Shown here piece after piece: positions 9,182 to 17,262 of a stretch of DNA of 27,634 nt. The position numbers were made by a program, and so were the translations under genes. The notes below the pieces were generated by a model. That model was not told the origin of the DNA and did not search any database. It saw only the letters and a list, made by a program, of their open reading frames with translations. Within the stretch, counting starts at the first letter, position 1; the number at the start of each line of letters is the position of its first letter. Location of the stretch: the NCBI RefSeq assembly GCF_030651745.1, contig NZ_JAUSCC010000027.1:1-27634 (forward strand), in the 5' to 3' direction. This DNA comes from Methylophaga sp. (GTDB lineage: Bacteria; Pseudomonadota; Gammaproteobacteria; Nitrosococcales; Methylophagaceae).

Positions 9182-9190
9182 AGTATAACA
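9182..9190 (-). promoter_or_regulatory. Candidate extended -10 promoter of the fliK-like gene
   Basis: On the minus strand the sequence is TGTTATACT, an extended -10 (TGn plus TATACT), about 29 bases before the chosen fliK ATG. No good -35 is seen at 16-18 bases, as is common for extended -10 promoters. The same bases read on the plus strand give TAGTAT and TATAAC, so the divergent pentapeptide gene may use an overlapping promoter. Confidence 0.45.
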
Positions 9191-9216
9191 ACCAACTTGC
9201 TGCCAAAGACCGGCCA

Positions 9217-10077
9217 ATGAAAAAATTCAGTACTAAATGGTATACCCGTCAGAATCAGACCATCAGTGGTCCATTCACTATGGCTTTACTAAAAAGTAAT
9301 CTGCAATTGGGCAGGATTGATACTCAAACTGAGATCAGTGCAGACCAGCAGCATTGGCAACCATTGAGTGAAGTTCTTGAGCAGGAAGTTGTCGAGCCCA
9401 TTATTCCCCCTCCCTTGACCATTGATGAACGTGATGGTTTTGATCGGCGTAATGACCAGCCACTGACAGAAGCCGAACGTGAAATGCGTCGGGAACAAAG
9501 ACGTAAACAGGAACCAGACTTTTTAATTCAACAACGTCAGCAACGAAGTGAATTATTGCAAAAACTCAAACCAGAACGTCCAGCCCGTTTCTGGCCGATG
9601 ATGATTATTGGACTGATTTTAATCGGAATTTTTGCCAACGCCTTTTTATTTCCTACGCCTTCTAATGTTTCAGAAGCAGATTGTGACAGTGTTCCAGCAC
9701 CAGGAGTAAATTGGGAAAATTGTCTGAAACCCGGCATAAATATTTCTTCGACCAACATGACCCAAGCCAATCTGCGTAATAGTGCACTGGCAATGTCAAA
9801 CATGATGAATACTGATTTGCATGAAGCTGACTTGAGCTATGCCGACCTTCAGCTCACCAATCTGAGCTATGCCAATCTGCAAGGAAGTAATTTGAAAGGC
9901 GCAAATCTGCAGCAAGCGGATCTGTCTTACAGTAATTTAACGCACGCTGATTTGAGCTTTGCCAATTTGCGGGATGCCAAATTGGGCGGCAGTGATCTGC
10001 AAAACGCCATACTGGATAAAGCTATCTGGATTGACGGACGGATTTGTGCGACCGGTTCAATTGGAAAATGTTTATAA
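9217..10077 (+). CDS. GYF_2-like / transmembrane / pentapeptide-repeat protein
   Basis: A 286-residue protein of unusual layout. The N-terminal segment (about 7-55, WYTRQNQTISGPFTMALL ... ISADQQHWQPLSEV) resembles the GYF_2/DUF4339 fold, a small peptide-binding-type domain with a WY..G..GPF signature. A charged Arg/Glu/Gln linker (about 70-122) follows, then one membrane helix (about 125-144). The predicted non-cytoplasmic tail starts with three Cys (166, 169 and later 277/285 nearby) and contains a run of pentapeptide repeats (about 182-270) in A(D/N)L form that should fold as a right-handed beta-helix. The function is unknown. The topology suggests a cytoplasmic sensing or scaffold domain linked to a periplasmic helix. 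The ribosome site is weak. It lies alone between two minus-strand blocks. Confidence 0.82.
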   Translation: MKKFSTKWYTRQNQTISGPFTMALLKSNLQLGRIDTQTEISADQQHWQPLSEVLEQEVVEPIIPPPLTIDERDGFDRRNDQPLTEAEREMRREQRRKQEPDFLIQQRQQRSELLQKLKPERPARFWPMMIIGLILIGIFANAFLFPTPSNVSEADCDSVPAPGVNWENCLKPGINISSTNMTQANLRNSALAMSNMMNTDLHEADLSYADLQLTNLSYANLQGSNLKGANLQQADLSYSNLTHADLSFANLRDAKLGGSDLQNAILDKAIWIDGRICATGSIGKCL

Positions 10078-10088
10078 CCCTGCGTTTT

Positions 10089-10478
10089 TCAATGTAACTT
10101 TTGTGGTGCCGCCAGAGTAAACGCAGGTATATCAACAGCAAAACGACTGCCGTTATCATCCATCATATTGTAATGCCCCTGCATCATGCCGACAGGCGTA
10201 TCCAGCATGGCCGCACTGGTGTAGGTGAAAGTCTCGGTCGGTGCCAGATAAGGGTGTTGTCCTACAACACCGTCACCTTCCACCTCCTGCTCATGACCAT
10301 CTCCACCGGTAATTTTCCAATAGCGCGACAATAGTCTCGCCGGCGTGTCGCCTTCATTGGTAATGGTGATGGTATAAGCAAAAAGATATCTTGCCTTCGC
10401 TGGATCAGATTCGTGATCCAGATAGGTGGTTTCTACATTAACCAGTATGTGATTTTTTTTATCCGTCATGTTGGACAT
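10089..10478 (-). CDS. apaG: ApaG domain protein
   Basis: ApaG is a small beta-sandwich (fibronectin-III-like) protein. It is associated with Co2+ resistance and magnesium efflux in enterics and often linked to apaH/ksgA, but its molecular role is unresolved. The product of about 126-129 residues matches along its full length: YLFAYTITITNEG, LLSRYWKITGGDG, VEGDGVVGQHPYLAPTE, FTYTSAAMLDTPVGMMQGHY and FAVDIPAFTLA. Two starts are possible, at 10478 and 10469. Neither has a clear ribosome site, and both overlap the end of glk, so coupling to glk is likely. The shorter form is closest to the E. coli length of 125. Here it is the last gene of a pgl-glk-apaG run and not beside ksgA. Confidence 0.93.
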   Translation of the reverse strand: MSNMTDKKNHILVNVETTYLDHESDPAKARYLFAYTITITNEGDTPARLLSRYWKITGGDGHEQEVEGDGVVGQHPYLAPTETFTYTSAAMLDTPVGMMQGHYNMMDDNGSRFAVDIPAFTLAAPQKLH

Positions 10479-11439
10479 TATACAACGCTTTTTGAGCCAA
10501 CAGACGAGCACCTATCAGTCCCACATCAGGATTATTGATGAGATAGACTGGAATTTGCTCCAGCACCTCACGCATCCGTCCTTTGGCAAGGAAAGCCTGC
10601 ATAAAATGGTCTTGTTCAAATAATGCTAAATTTTTGGCTGCAATACCGCCGGCAATGAACAGCCCGGCTCTGGGCAAGGTGGTCAGCGCCAGATTACCGG
10701 CCTGAGCACCATATATCTGCAGAAATGATTGCATAACGCTTAACGCTAATGGTTCAGCATGCAGGAGCGCCTGTTCACTGATCTGCTCGGCAGATAATGT
10801 TTTATCACTCGTTATGCCCTGCTGCTCCGCAATAAATTGATAGAGCATAACCAAACCTGAGCCGGATAAAATCCGCTCATACGAAACATGTTCAAATTGC
10901 TCCAACAGCCTGGTCAGCAATGCTTGCTGGGTTTGATCCAACGGCGCGAAATCAGTATGTCCGCCTTGAGTTGCCCAGACCCTCCAGCCTTTATGAATGG
11001 GAGACATAATGGCTTGACCCAGACCAGTGCCAGCACCAATAACAGCTCTTAACGCCTTGGCCTGTGGTTCGCCATGCTGTAAGACGATAAAATCTTGCTC
11101 AACCAGTTCGCCAATACCATACCCCACTGCAGCAAAATCGTTGACCAGTTCAAGCTCAGCAATTGGAAATTCAGCTAGCAGTTTGTTGGTATCAATTATC
11201 CAGGGAAGATTAGTTAATTGAACTCGTCGACCAGATACCGGGGCTGCAATGGCAAAACAGGCACTGGTGATCGGCAGAAAATTGGCTGGAATTGAAGATA
11301 AAAACGTTGTCAGCAGACTTTCAATATCAGCAAAAGCACTATTGTCAAAACGTTGCTGCGCTATCACCTCGCCATTGGCATGGCTCAATTGCAACAAGGT
11401 TTTGGTACCACCGATATCAGCAGCTAACAACGTTTTCAT
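10459..11439 (-). CDS. glk: Glucokinase (Glk family)
   Basis: This enzyme phosphorylates glucose to glucose 6-phosphate with ATP in the cytoplasm. It has 326 residues, near the 321 of E. coli Glk. The N-terminal phosphate-binding loop is ADIGGTKT (7-14), and further motifs are LVNDFAAVGYG (substrate side), GAGTGLGQA and GGHTDFAP, which distinguish the proteobacterial Glk family from ROK kinases. The start at 11439 is one base after the pgl stop and begins right at the conserved motif. A longer reading would overlap pgl and adds no conserved residues. Together with pgl it supplies the oxidative pentose-phosphate or Entner-Doudoroff branch. Confidence 0.93.
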   Translation of the reverse strand: MKTLLAADIGGTKTLLQLSHANGEVIAQQRFDNSAFADIESLLTTFLSSIPANFLPITSACFAIAAPVSGRRVQLTNLPWIIDTNKLLAEFPIAELELVNDFAAVGYGIGELVEQDFIVLQHGEPQAKALRAVIGAGTGLGQAIMSPIHKGWRVWATQGGHTDFAPLDQTQQALLTRLLEQFEHVSYERILSGSGLVMLYQFIAEQQGITSDKTLSAEQISEQALLHAEPLALSVMQSFLQIYGAQAGNLALTTLPRAGLFIAGGIAAKNLALFEQDHFMQAFLAKGRMREVLEQIPVYLINNPDVGLIGARLLAQKALYNVQHDG

Positions 11440-11440
11440 A

Positions 11441-12151
11441 TTATTGCGCTGCGGCTGCTTTATCCATAAACCAGTAATAATCACCGGTTGGGTCAAGTCG
11501 TTGCACCGGTAATCCGATTACTGCCCCAGAAGTGATATCTCTGACAATTTCAGCTTTGGAATCACCGGCAATAAACACGATGACCTGTCTGGCTGCATTG
11601 ATAACCGGATAGGTCAAGGTCACTCGCCAGGATTGAAATTTCTCTACAAACAGGCTGGTAGTCAAGCTATCGGTTACTTCAAGCGCCGGAGTTTCAGGAA
11701 ACAATGAGGCAATATGACCATCCGGACCCAAGCCCAACAACACTAAATCAAAGGGTTTATCTTCCATAATCAGCTTGATGGTTGCCTCATAACGGCTGGC
11801 CACATCAGCAGCATCACCACTTTCGGTTGGCATACGATGTACATTTTCAGTGGGGATAGGTAATTGATCGAGCATTGCCAGTCTGGCCATTTTGAAATTA
11901 CTGTCATCGTGCGTCGCCGGTACACAACGCTCATCGCCAAAAAAGATATGTACTCTTGCCCAGTCAATTTGTTCTACATAAGGAGATGTTGCGAGTTTTT
12001 GATATAAACCTTTAGGAGTCGACCCGCCCGCCAGAGCGACATAAAAGACGCCGCGTTTTGCAATAGCAGCGCGTGCCGTCACGACGAAGTGTTCGGCAGC
12101 TGATTCAATCAGGCGCTCTGAATCAGGCAGAATTTTTTGTACAGCTTTCAT
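11441..12151 (-). CDS. pgl: 6-phosphogluconolactonase (DevB/Pgl type)
   Basis: It hydrolyses 6-phosphogluconolactone to 6-phosphogluconate, the second step of the oxidative pentose-phosphate and Entner-Doudoroff routes. The product has 236 residues with the family motifs VALAGGSTPKGLYQKLA, HIFFGDERCVP, SNFKMAR, DLVLLGLGPDGHIASLFP and the C-terminal RVTLTYPVINAARQVIV. The start at 12151 is fixed by a GAGGA ribosome site five to six bases upstream. The longer in-frame version (to 12208) lacks this. It is the first gene of the pgl-glk-apaG run. No zwf or edd is seen in the window. A 13-base palindrome at 12192-12204 lies just upstream and may be an operator. Confidence 0.94.
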   Translation of the reverse strand: MKAVQKILPDSERLIESAAEHFVVTARAAIAKRGVFYVALAGGSTPKGLYQKLATSPYVEQIDWARVHIFFGDERCVPATHDDSNFKMARLAMLDQLPIPTENVHRMPTESGDAADVASRYEATIKLIMEDKPFDLVLLGLGPDGHIASLFPETPALEVTDSLTTSLFVEKFQSWRVTLTYPVINAARQVIVFIAGDSKAEIVRDITSGAVIGLPVQRLDPTGDYYWFMDKAAAAQ

Positions 12152-12191
12152 GTCTATCCTCAACGTTAAAATAATTTTGTGCGTTAATCCG

Positions 12192-12204
12192 CTGACAGTG
12201 TCAG
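12192..12204. promoter_or_regulatory. Perfect palindrome upstream of pgl, possible operator
   Basis: CTGACA-G-TGTCAG is a perfect inverted repeat of six bases with a one-base centre. It lies about 40 bases before the pgl start, and on the minus strand it abuts a TTGACT that could act as a -35. The spacing and symmetry suit a dimeric regulator. It does not match the HexR consensus known for sugar-catabolism genes. Confidence 0.35.
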
Positions 12205-12288
12205 TCAAATACTGTTAATTTAGCAACCATGCTGCGCAGACAGCAAGCCAAACTCCGCGAACATTCTCTCTCACAGGAATCATAAAAT

Positions 12289-12999
12289 ATGAAAAACACC
12301 TTTTTTGTTATAGCAATGCTGTTGTTTTCAGCCACTGCGACGGCAGAATCTGAATTGAACTTTAACCTAATCAATCTCAATGCAACAGCGTCGACTGAAG
12401 TGGCTAATGATCAAGTGACCAGCGTGATTCAGGTTATGCTCAATGGTACTGACCCGACCAAATTAGGCCAACAAGTCAACCAGCGCAGTAACCAGTTGCT
12501 GGAAAAAATCAAAGCTTATGATTCGGTGAAATCTCAAACCACTGGCTATCAGACCCGCCCCATGTATAAAGACAGTCAAATTGTTTCCTGGCAGGTCAGC
12601 CAACAAATACGTTTACATAGTCATGATTTCACTCAAATGAGTGAATTGCTGGGAGATATTCAAGCTTTAGGTACAGTGCAATCGATTGAATTTTCATTGT
12701 CTGATGGCTTAATCGAAACCACCCAGAACGAGTTAATGCAGCAAGCTATCAGCAAGTTCCGTGATAAAGCGTCGTTAATTCAGCAACAGTTCAACGAACC
12801 CGGTTACCGCCTGGTCAATATGTCAGTCAACACCAGTGGTTATTCGCCGGTATATCGGATGGAAACCCAAATGATGATGTCAGCCGATATGAGCAGTAAA
12901 AGTGCACCTGCTGCCCTTGAAGCGGGCAGCAATAAAGTCTCTGTTGATGTGCATGGACAGATTCAATTAATCAGCGATACCACTACTTTGAGCAATTAA
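12289..12999 (+). CDS. Secreted SIMPL (DUF541) domain protein
   Basis: A 236-residue protein with a clear Sec signal peptide (about 1-19, hydrophobic core FFVIAMLLFSATA, cleavage likely after ATATA) and one SIMPL/DUF541 domain: NLNATASTEVANDQVTSVIQV, a repeated Asn/Gln-rich helix, TTGYQTRPMY, SWQVSQQIRLHS, and the C-terminal VDVHGQIQLI. Related periplasmic proteins include E. coli YggE, linked loosely to oxidative stress, but no biochemical role is settled. An AGGAA ribosome site lies at 12275-12279. It is a single gene, divergent from pgl. Its stop is immediately adjacent to the convergent ilvA stop, with no base between them. Confidence 0.88.
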   Translation: MKNTFFVIAMLLFSATATAESELNFNLINLNATASTEVANDQVTSVIQVMLNGTDPTKLGQQVNQRSNQLLEKIKAYDSVKSQTTGYQTRPMYKDSQIVSWQVSQQIRLHSHDFTQMSELLGDIQALGTVQSIEFSLSDGLIETTQNELMQQAISKFRDKASLIQQQFNEPGYRLVNMSVNTSGYSPVYRMETQMMMSADMSSKSAPAALEAGSNKVSVDVHGQIQLISDTTTLSN

Positions 13000-14514
13000 T
13001 CACTTCAAAAACAAATCATAGGCCGGGTTGTCGGTTTCCAGCCAATAGACATAGCCCAGATTATCCAGAAACGCCTGAAATTCTTCATTGAATTCAGGCG
13101 TTACCTGAATTCCCACCAGCACACGACCATACGCTGCACCATGATTACGGTAATGAAACAGGCTGATATTCCAGCGCTGGCCAATATGGGTCAGAAAGCG
13201 TAACAAGGCCCCCGGTCTTTCAGGAAATTCAAAGCGAATCAAACGCTCATTTTCAGCTTGCGGTGCATGACCGCCCACCATATAACGAACATGTAACTTA
13301 GCCATTTCGTTATCAGTGAAATCAATCCACTGATATCCCGCCTGAGTCAGATTATCAAACAAAATCTGCCGCTCTTCGTCACGTCCAGACATCCGTACAC
13401 CGACAAATACATGTGCCTGCTGGTTATCCGCGTAACGATAATTAAATTCGGTAATACCGCGATCGGCCAAGGCTTTACAGAAACGTTGGAAACTGCCCGG
13501 CTGCTCATCAATGGTGGCAGCAAACAATACTTCCCGACGCTCACCGATCTCGGCACGTTCAGCCACATGCCGCAGCCGATCGAAATTCATATTCGCACCG
13601 CTGTTGATAACCACCATGGTTTTATTACGTAAACCATTTTGCTGAATATATTTCTTCGCACCGGCTATAGATAAAGCACCCGATGGTTCGGCAATTGAGC
13701 GGGTATCATCAAACACATCCATTATCGCAGCGCAGATTTCATCTGTTTCCACCGTGACAACATGATCAACAGTCTTTTGTGCAATACGGAAAGGTTCCTC
13801 ACCCACCTGTCTGACAGCGGTGCCATCGGCAAACAAACCGACCTGGTCTAATTTGACCCGCTCGCCAGCATCCAAAGCCGCTTTAAGACTGGCCGCATCG
13901 GCAGGTTCCACCGCGATAATCTTGATTTCTGGCCAGATGGCTTTGATATAAGCCGCCATACCAGCCAGTAATCCGCCACCACCTACCGGAATAAATACCG
14001 CATATACCGGATCCGGGTGCTGGCGCATGATTTCCATCGCAATGGTGCCCTGACCTGCAATCACTAATGGATCGTCGTAGGGATGAATAAACACCCGGCC
14101 CTGGTCGGTGGAAACTTGCTGAGCAAAATCAAACGCTTCGTCATAGCTGTTGCCATGCAAGGTAATATCTGCGCCCAACATTCGAACCGCTTCAACTTTG
14201 ATAGGTGGAGTTGTAATCGGCATTACGATCATCGCCGAAATACCCATTTTATTGGCGGCCAGTGCCACACCTTGTGCATGATTGCCTGCTGATGCGGCAA
14301 CTACGCCCTGTTTTCGTTCGGCTTCGGTCAGATGGCTCATGCGGTTATAAGCGCCACGTAACTTAAAGGAAAACACGGACTGTAAGTCTTCACGCTTAAT
14401 CAGAATCTGATTATCCAGCCGCTTGGATAATCTTGGCATTAAATCCAAAGGTGTTTCGATAGCGACATCATAAACGCGCGCTTTGAGGATTTTTTCTACA
14501 TAGCCTGTGAGCAT
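13000..14514 (-). CDS. ilvA: Biosynthetic threonine ammonia-lyase (threonine dehydratase)
   Basis: This is a PLP enzyme that converts threonine to 2-oxobutanoate, the first step of isoleucine synthesis. The 504-residue product has the catalytic domain (about 10-320) with the PLP lysine K51 in SFKLRGAY, the ASAGNHAQG loop, the glycine-rich VGGGGLLAG phosphate loop and SGANMNFDRL. Two ACT-like regulatory domains follow (about 325-395 and 420-495), which in relatives mediate isoleucine inhibition and valine activation. The ATG at 14514 gives the same N-terminus as Pseudomonas IlvA. A TTG at 14547 would add an unconserved extension. It diverges from rpiA, the arrangement also known in pseudomonads. 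Confidence 0.95.
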   Translation of the reverse strand: MLTGYVEKILKARVYDVAIETPLDLMPRLSKRLDNQILIKREDLQSVFSFKLRGAYNRMSHLTEAERKQGVVAASAGNHAQGVALAANKMGISAMIVMPITTPPIKVEAVRMLGADITLHGNSYDEAFDFAQQVSTDQGRVFIHPYDDPLVIAGQGTIAMEIMRQHPDPVYAVFIPVGGGGLLAGMAAYIKAIWPEIKIIAVEPADAASLKAALDAGERVKLDQVGLFADGTAVRQVGEEPFRIAQKTVDHVVTVETDEICAAIMDVFDDTRSIAEPSGALSIAGAKKYIQQNGLRNKTMVVINSGANMNFDRLRHVAERAEIGERREVLFAATIDEQPGSFQRFCKALADRGITEFNYRYADNQQAHVFVGVRMSGRDEERQILFDNLTQAGYQWIDFTDNEMAKLHVRYMVGGHAPQAENERLIRFEFPERPGALLRFLTHIGQRWNISLFHYRNHGAAYGRVLVGIQVTPEFNEEFQAFLDNLGYVYWLETDNPAYDLFLK

Positions 14515-14558
14515 GGGGTTCCAGATTCGGTCTGTTAAGTTAAACAAAGATGACTACG

Positions 14559-14595
14559 TTACCATTGCCGGCCATTTATCTCTATAATTGGCCGG
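14559..14595 (+). promoter_or_regulatory. rpiA promoter with inverted repeat around the -10
   Basis: A perfect -10 TATAAT lies at 14583-14588, with a plausible -35 TTACCA at 14559-14564 (18-base spacing). The -10 sits in the 14-base loop between perfect arms CCGGCCA (14568-14574) and TGGCCGG (14589-14595). A second inverted pair, ATTTATC (14574-14580) and GATAAAT (14595-14601), is interleaved with it. The layout suggests a repressor site covering the promoter. Confidence 0.5.
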
Positions 14596-14630
14596 ATAAA
14601 TCAAGCCATTCAAATTAACAAGGAATCGCA

Positions 14631-15293
14631 ATGACTGCTGATGAAATGAAGAAACAGGCTGCCTGGGCGGCTTTGGAATACATTACCACTGACGGTGTAG
14701 TAGGTGTAGGCACGGGTTCTACGGTAAATCACTTTATTGATGCGCTGGCCACTATCAAACATCGTATTGAAGGCGCTGTCTCCAGCTCGAATGCTTCCAC
14801 ACAGCGTTTAAAAGATTATGGCATTGAAGTATTTGATTTAAATGACGTCAAAGAAGTTGCGGTCTACGTCGATGGTGCGGATGAATCCAATCATAATCTG
14901 CAACTCATCAAAGGCGGCGGCGGTGCGTTAACCCGCGAAAAAATTATTGCTGCGGTAGCTGATAAATTTGTCTGTATTGCTGACGCAACCAAATTGGTTG
15001 ATGTATTGGGTAAATTCCCGTTACCGGTTGAAGTCATTCCGATGGCACGTAGCTATGTCGCTCGCGAGATTGTCAAACTGGGTGGCCAACCGGTTTACCG
15101 TGAAGGTGTGATCACCGATAACCATAACGTTATTCTGGATGTGCATGGTCTGGACATTATGGAACCAATCAAACTGGAAAAAACGCTGAACGATATCGTA
15201 GGCGTAGTGACTAACGGCTTGTTTGCAATGCGTCCTGCGGATGTGTTGTTGCTTGGCACCGAAACCGGTACCCAAACCGTCCATCCTAAATAA
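14631..15293 (+). CDS. rpiA: Ribose-5-phosphate isomerase A
   Basis: It interconverts ribose 5-phosphate and ribulose 5-phosphate in the non-oxidative pentose-phosphate pathway. The product has 220 residues against 219 in E. coli. The active-site residues fall at the same positions: the phosphate loop GTGSTV (27-32), D81 and D84 in DGADE, K94 in [12 protein letters not shown] and the general base E103. An AAGGA ribosome site is correctly placed before the ATG. It is preceded by its own promoter and followed by a hairpin terminator, so it is probably monocistronic. In a ribulose-monophosphate methylotroph this enzyme would also feed formaldehyde fixation, but that setting is not shown by the sequence. 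Confidence 0.97.
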   Translation: MTADEMKKQAAWAALEYITTDGVVGVGTGSTVNHFIDALATIKHRIEGAVSSSNASTQRLKDYGIEVFDLNDVKEVAVYVDGADESNHNLQLIKGGGGALTREKIIAAVADKFVCIADATKLVDVLGKFPLPVEVIPMARSYVAREIVKLGGQPVYREGVITDNHNVILDVHGLDIMEPIKLEKTLNDIVGVVTNGLFAMRPADVLLLGTETGTQTVHPK

Positions 15294-15302
15294 TTTGCAC
15301 TT

Positions 15303-15326
15303 GCCCGCTATAAAGGCGGGCTTCTT
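15303..15326 (+). terminator. Rho-independent terminator after rpiA
   Basis: A hairpin with perfect GCCCGC / GCGGGC arms (15303-15308 and 15316-15321) and a seven-base loop is followed by a short T-rich run (TTCTT). It begins ten bases after the rpiA stop. The T-tract is short, so termination may be partial and allow some read-through into the lolC/E gene 15 bases on. Confidence 0.6.
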
Positions 15327-15340
15327 GCCAGAGCGAGTAT

Positions 15341-16588
15341 ATGTTCAGACCACTAAGTGTCTATATTGGCGCCCGTTATACCCGGGCCAAACGGCGTAAT
15401 CATTTTATTTCGTTCATTTCCATGACCTCTATGCTGGGTGTTGCACTCGGTGTGGCTGCATTAATTACTGTGTTATCGGTGATGAACGGCTTTGAAAAGG
15501 AACTACGTGAACGCATTCTGGGCATGACATCTCATGCATTTGTCACCGGCTCGGATGGAACATTGGCTGACTGGCAAAAAGCCGAAGCACTGGTTGAGGG
15601 CTTTCCACGCGTGGTCAGTACGGCACCTTTTGTTGAAGGCCAGGCCATGTTGAATCAAGGCAGCCGGGTTCGCGGCACGCAAATCCGCGGGGTGGATCCA
15701 GCTTTGGAACCCAAGGTTTCCACTATTGGCGACAAAATCATTCAGGGCCGTTTTGACTCACTACAACCGGGTAGCTATGGCATTATTCTGGGGAAGGATT
15801 TGGCTATTGCCATGGGTGTTGGCACCGGTAACAAGATTACTGTCATAACCCCTCACGTTACGCCTACCCCTGCTGGCGTTATTCCACGACTGAAACGTCT
15901 GACCGTCTCTGGTGTTTTTGAAATTGGCATGTATGAATATGATAGTGCCTTAGCCATTATGAACATTGAGGATGCGGCTAATTTATTTCGTATTCCCGGC
16001 AAGGTGACAGGCCTGCGATTGCAATTAGATGACGTCTATCAGGCACCACGCATTACCCGCGATTTATTGCATAGCTTACCGGCAGAATATCGTGCAGCTG
16101 ACTGGACCTACCAACACGCCAACTTTTTCCGCGCATTAAAAACCGAAAAAACCGTGATGTTTGTCATTCTGATGCTGATTGTCGCTGTTGCTGCATTTAA
16201 TATCGTTTCAACGCTGGTAATGATGGTGACCGATAAATACTCAGATATCGCCATTCTCCGAACATTAGGTATGTCCCCTCGCGGCATCATGGGTATCTTC
16301 ATGGTGCAAGGCATTGTTATCGGCTTGATCGGTACGCTGCTGGGGGTGATCGGCGGGGTGATCCTGGCGCTGAATGTTTCCAATATTATTGCCTGGATAG
16401 AAACCCTGCTGGGTTACCAATTTCTGCCAGCCGAGGTCTATTACATCAGTGACCTGCCCTCAGAGTTAAATTGGAATGATGTGACCGTTATTGGTATTAC
16501 CGCCTTTGTCCTGTCGATTCTATCAACCATTTACCCTTCCTGGCGTGCAGCACAGGTGAAACCGGCTGAGGCATTACGCTATGACTAA
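15341..16588 (+). CDS. lolC: LolC/LolE-family lipoprotein-releasing permease
   Basis: This is the inner-membrane permease of the Lol transporter, which extracts outer-membrane lipoproteins and passes them to LolA. The 415-residue product has the family topology: one N-terminal helix (about 24-48, within [24 protein letters not shown] read in parts), a large periplasmic domain (about 50-265), then three C-terminal helices (about 270-295, 315-345 and 375-400). The [15 protein letters not shown] segment is diagnostic. Only one LolC/E-type gene precedes lolD here. If no second copy exists elsewhere, it would be a LolF-type homodimer, so the symbol lolC is provisional. It overlaps lolD by eight bases. 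Confidence 0.92.
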   Translation: MFRPLSVYIGARYTRAKRRNHFISFISMTSMLGVALGVAALITVLSVMNGFEKELRERILGMTSHAFVTGSDGTLADWQKAEALVEGFPRVVSTAPFVEGQAMLNQGSRVRGTQIRGVDPALEPKVSTIGDKIIQGRFDSLQPGSYGIILGKDLAIAMGVGTGNKITVITPHVTPTPAGVIPRLKRLTVSGVFEIGMYEYDSALAIMNIEDAANLFRIPGKVTGLRLQLDDVYQAPRITRDLLHSLPAEYRAADWTYQHANFFRALKTEKTVMFVILMLIVAVAAFNIVSTLVMMVTDKYSDIAILRTLGMSPRGIMGIFMVQGIVIGLIGTLLGVIGGVILALNVSNIIAWIETLLGYQFLPAEVYYISDLPSELNWNDVTVIGITAFVLSILSTIYPSWRAAQVKPAEALRYD

Positions 16589-17261
16589 TACCAATGTAAT
16601 TCGCTGCCAGAATCTGGCGAAGCGATACAAAGATGGCAATCTGGAAACCCCTGTTTTACAAGACATCAATCTGAAAGTAGTGGCGGGTGATCGAATTGCG
16701 ATCGTCGGCAGTTCCGGTTCGGGGAAAAGTACCCTGCTACACCTGTTGGGAGGCTTGGATAGCCCTACCAGCGGACTGATTGAGGTGTTGGATCAGGATC
16801 TTAGTACACTTTCTGTCAGTGCACTTAGCAAACTACGTAATCAGTCTTTGGGATTTGTTTACCAGTTTCATCATTTATTGCCAGAGTTTACTGCCGAAGA
16901 AAATGTCGCTATGCCTTTAGTCATCGGCGGTATGCATCCTAAATCGGCTAAAAAGCAGGCAACCCAATTACTGGAACAGGTTGGTCTTGGCCATCGCGTA
17001 CATCACAAACCCAGTGAATTATCCGGTGGTGAGCGGCAGCGTGCGGCTCTAGCTCGAGCCTTGATTACCAAACCCGCCTGCCTGTTGGCCGATGAACCCA
17101 CCGGAAACCTGGATCATCATACGGCTGAAGGCATTTTTGATTTGATTATGCAGCTGAATGCCGAGCTGGGCACGGCGCTGGTGATAGTAACCCATGACCG
17201 CCAATTAGCCGCCAAAATGGATCAACAGTTAACCTTAATCGACGGTAAGTTACAAAACTGA
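16581..17261 (+). CDS. lolD: LolD, ATPase of the lipoprotein-releasing ABC transporter
   Basis: This is the cytoplasmic ABC ATPase that powers lipoprotein release with the preceding permease. It has 226 residues with Walker [10 protein letters not shown] (43-51), a Q-loop in [12 protein letters not shown], the family signature LSGGERQR starting at 147, Walker B ending in D171-E172 ([11 protein letters not shown]) and the H-loop H205 (VTHD). [14 protein letters not shown] is characteristic of LolD among related MacB-type ATPases. The start overlaps the permease stop by eight bases, so translation is coupled. It ends one base before the convergent DUF2062 gene, and a stem-loop lies 20 bases downstream. 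Confidence 0.96.
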   Translation: MTNTNVIRCQNLAKRYKDGNLETPVLQDINLKVVAGDRIAIVGSSGSGKSTLLHLLGGLDSPTSGLIEVLDQDLSTLSVSALSKLRNQSLGFVYQFHHLLPEFTAEENVAMPLVIGGMHPKSAKKQATQLLEQVGLGHRVHHKPSELSGGERQRAALARALITKPACLLADEPTGNLDHHTAEGIFDLIMQLNAELGTALVIVTHDRQLAAKMDQQLTLIDGKLQN

Positions 17262-17262
17262 T

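Noticed and set aside
9154..9195. Upstream start giving the FliK-like protein a hydrophobic leader resembling a signal peptide
   Set aside because: It would begin upstream of the best -10 element, while GGTGA lies correctly before the ATG at 9153. FliK proteins do not use Sec signals.
9757..10030. Repetitive DNA between 9757 and 10030
   Set aside because: It encodes the pentapeptide repeats, so it is coding periodicity and not an independent element.
14515..14547. Upstream TTG start for ilvA
   Set aside because: The extra residues are not conserved and the ATG at 14514 reproduces the Pseudomonas N-terminus.
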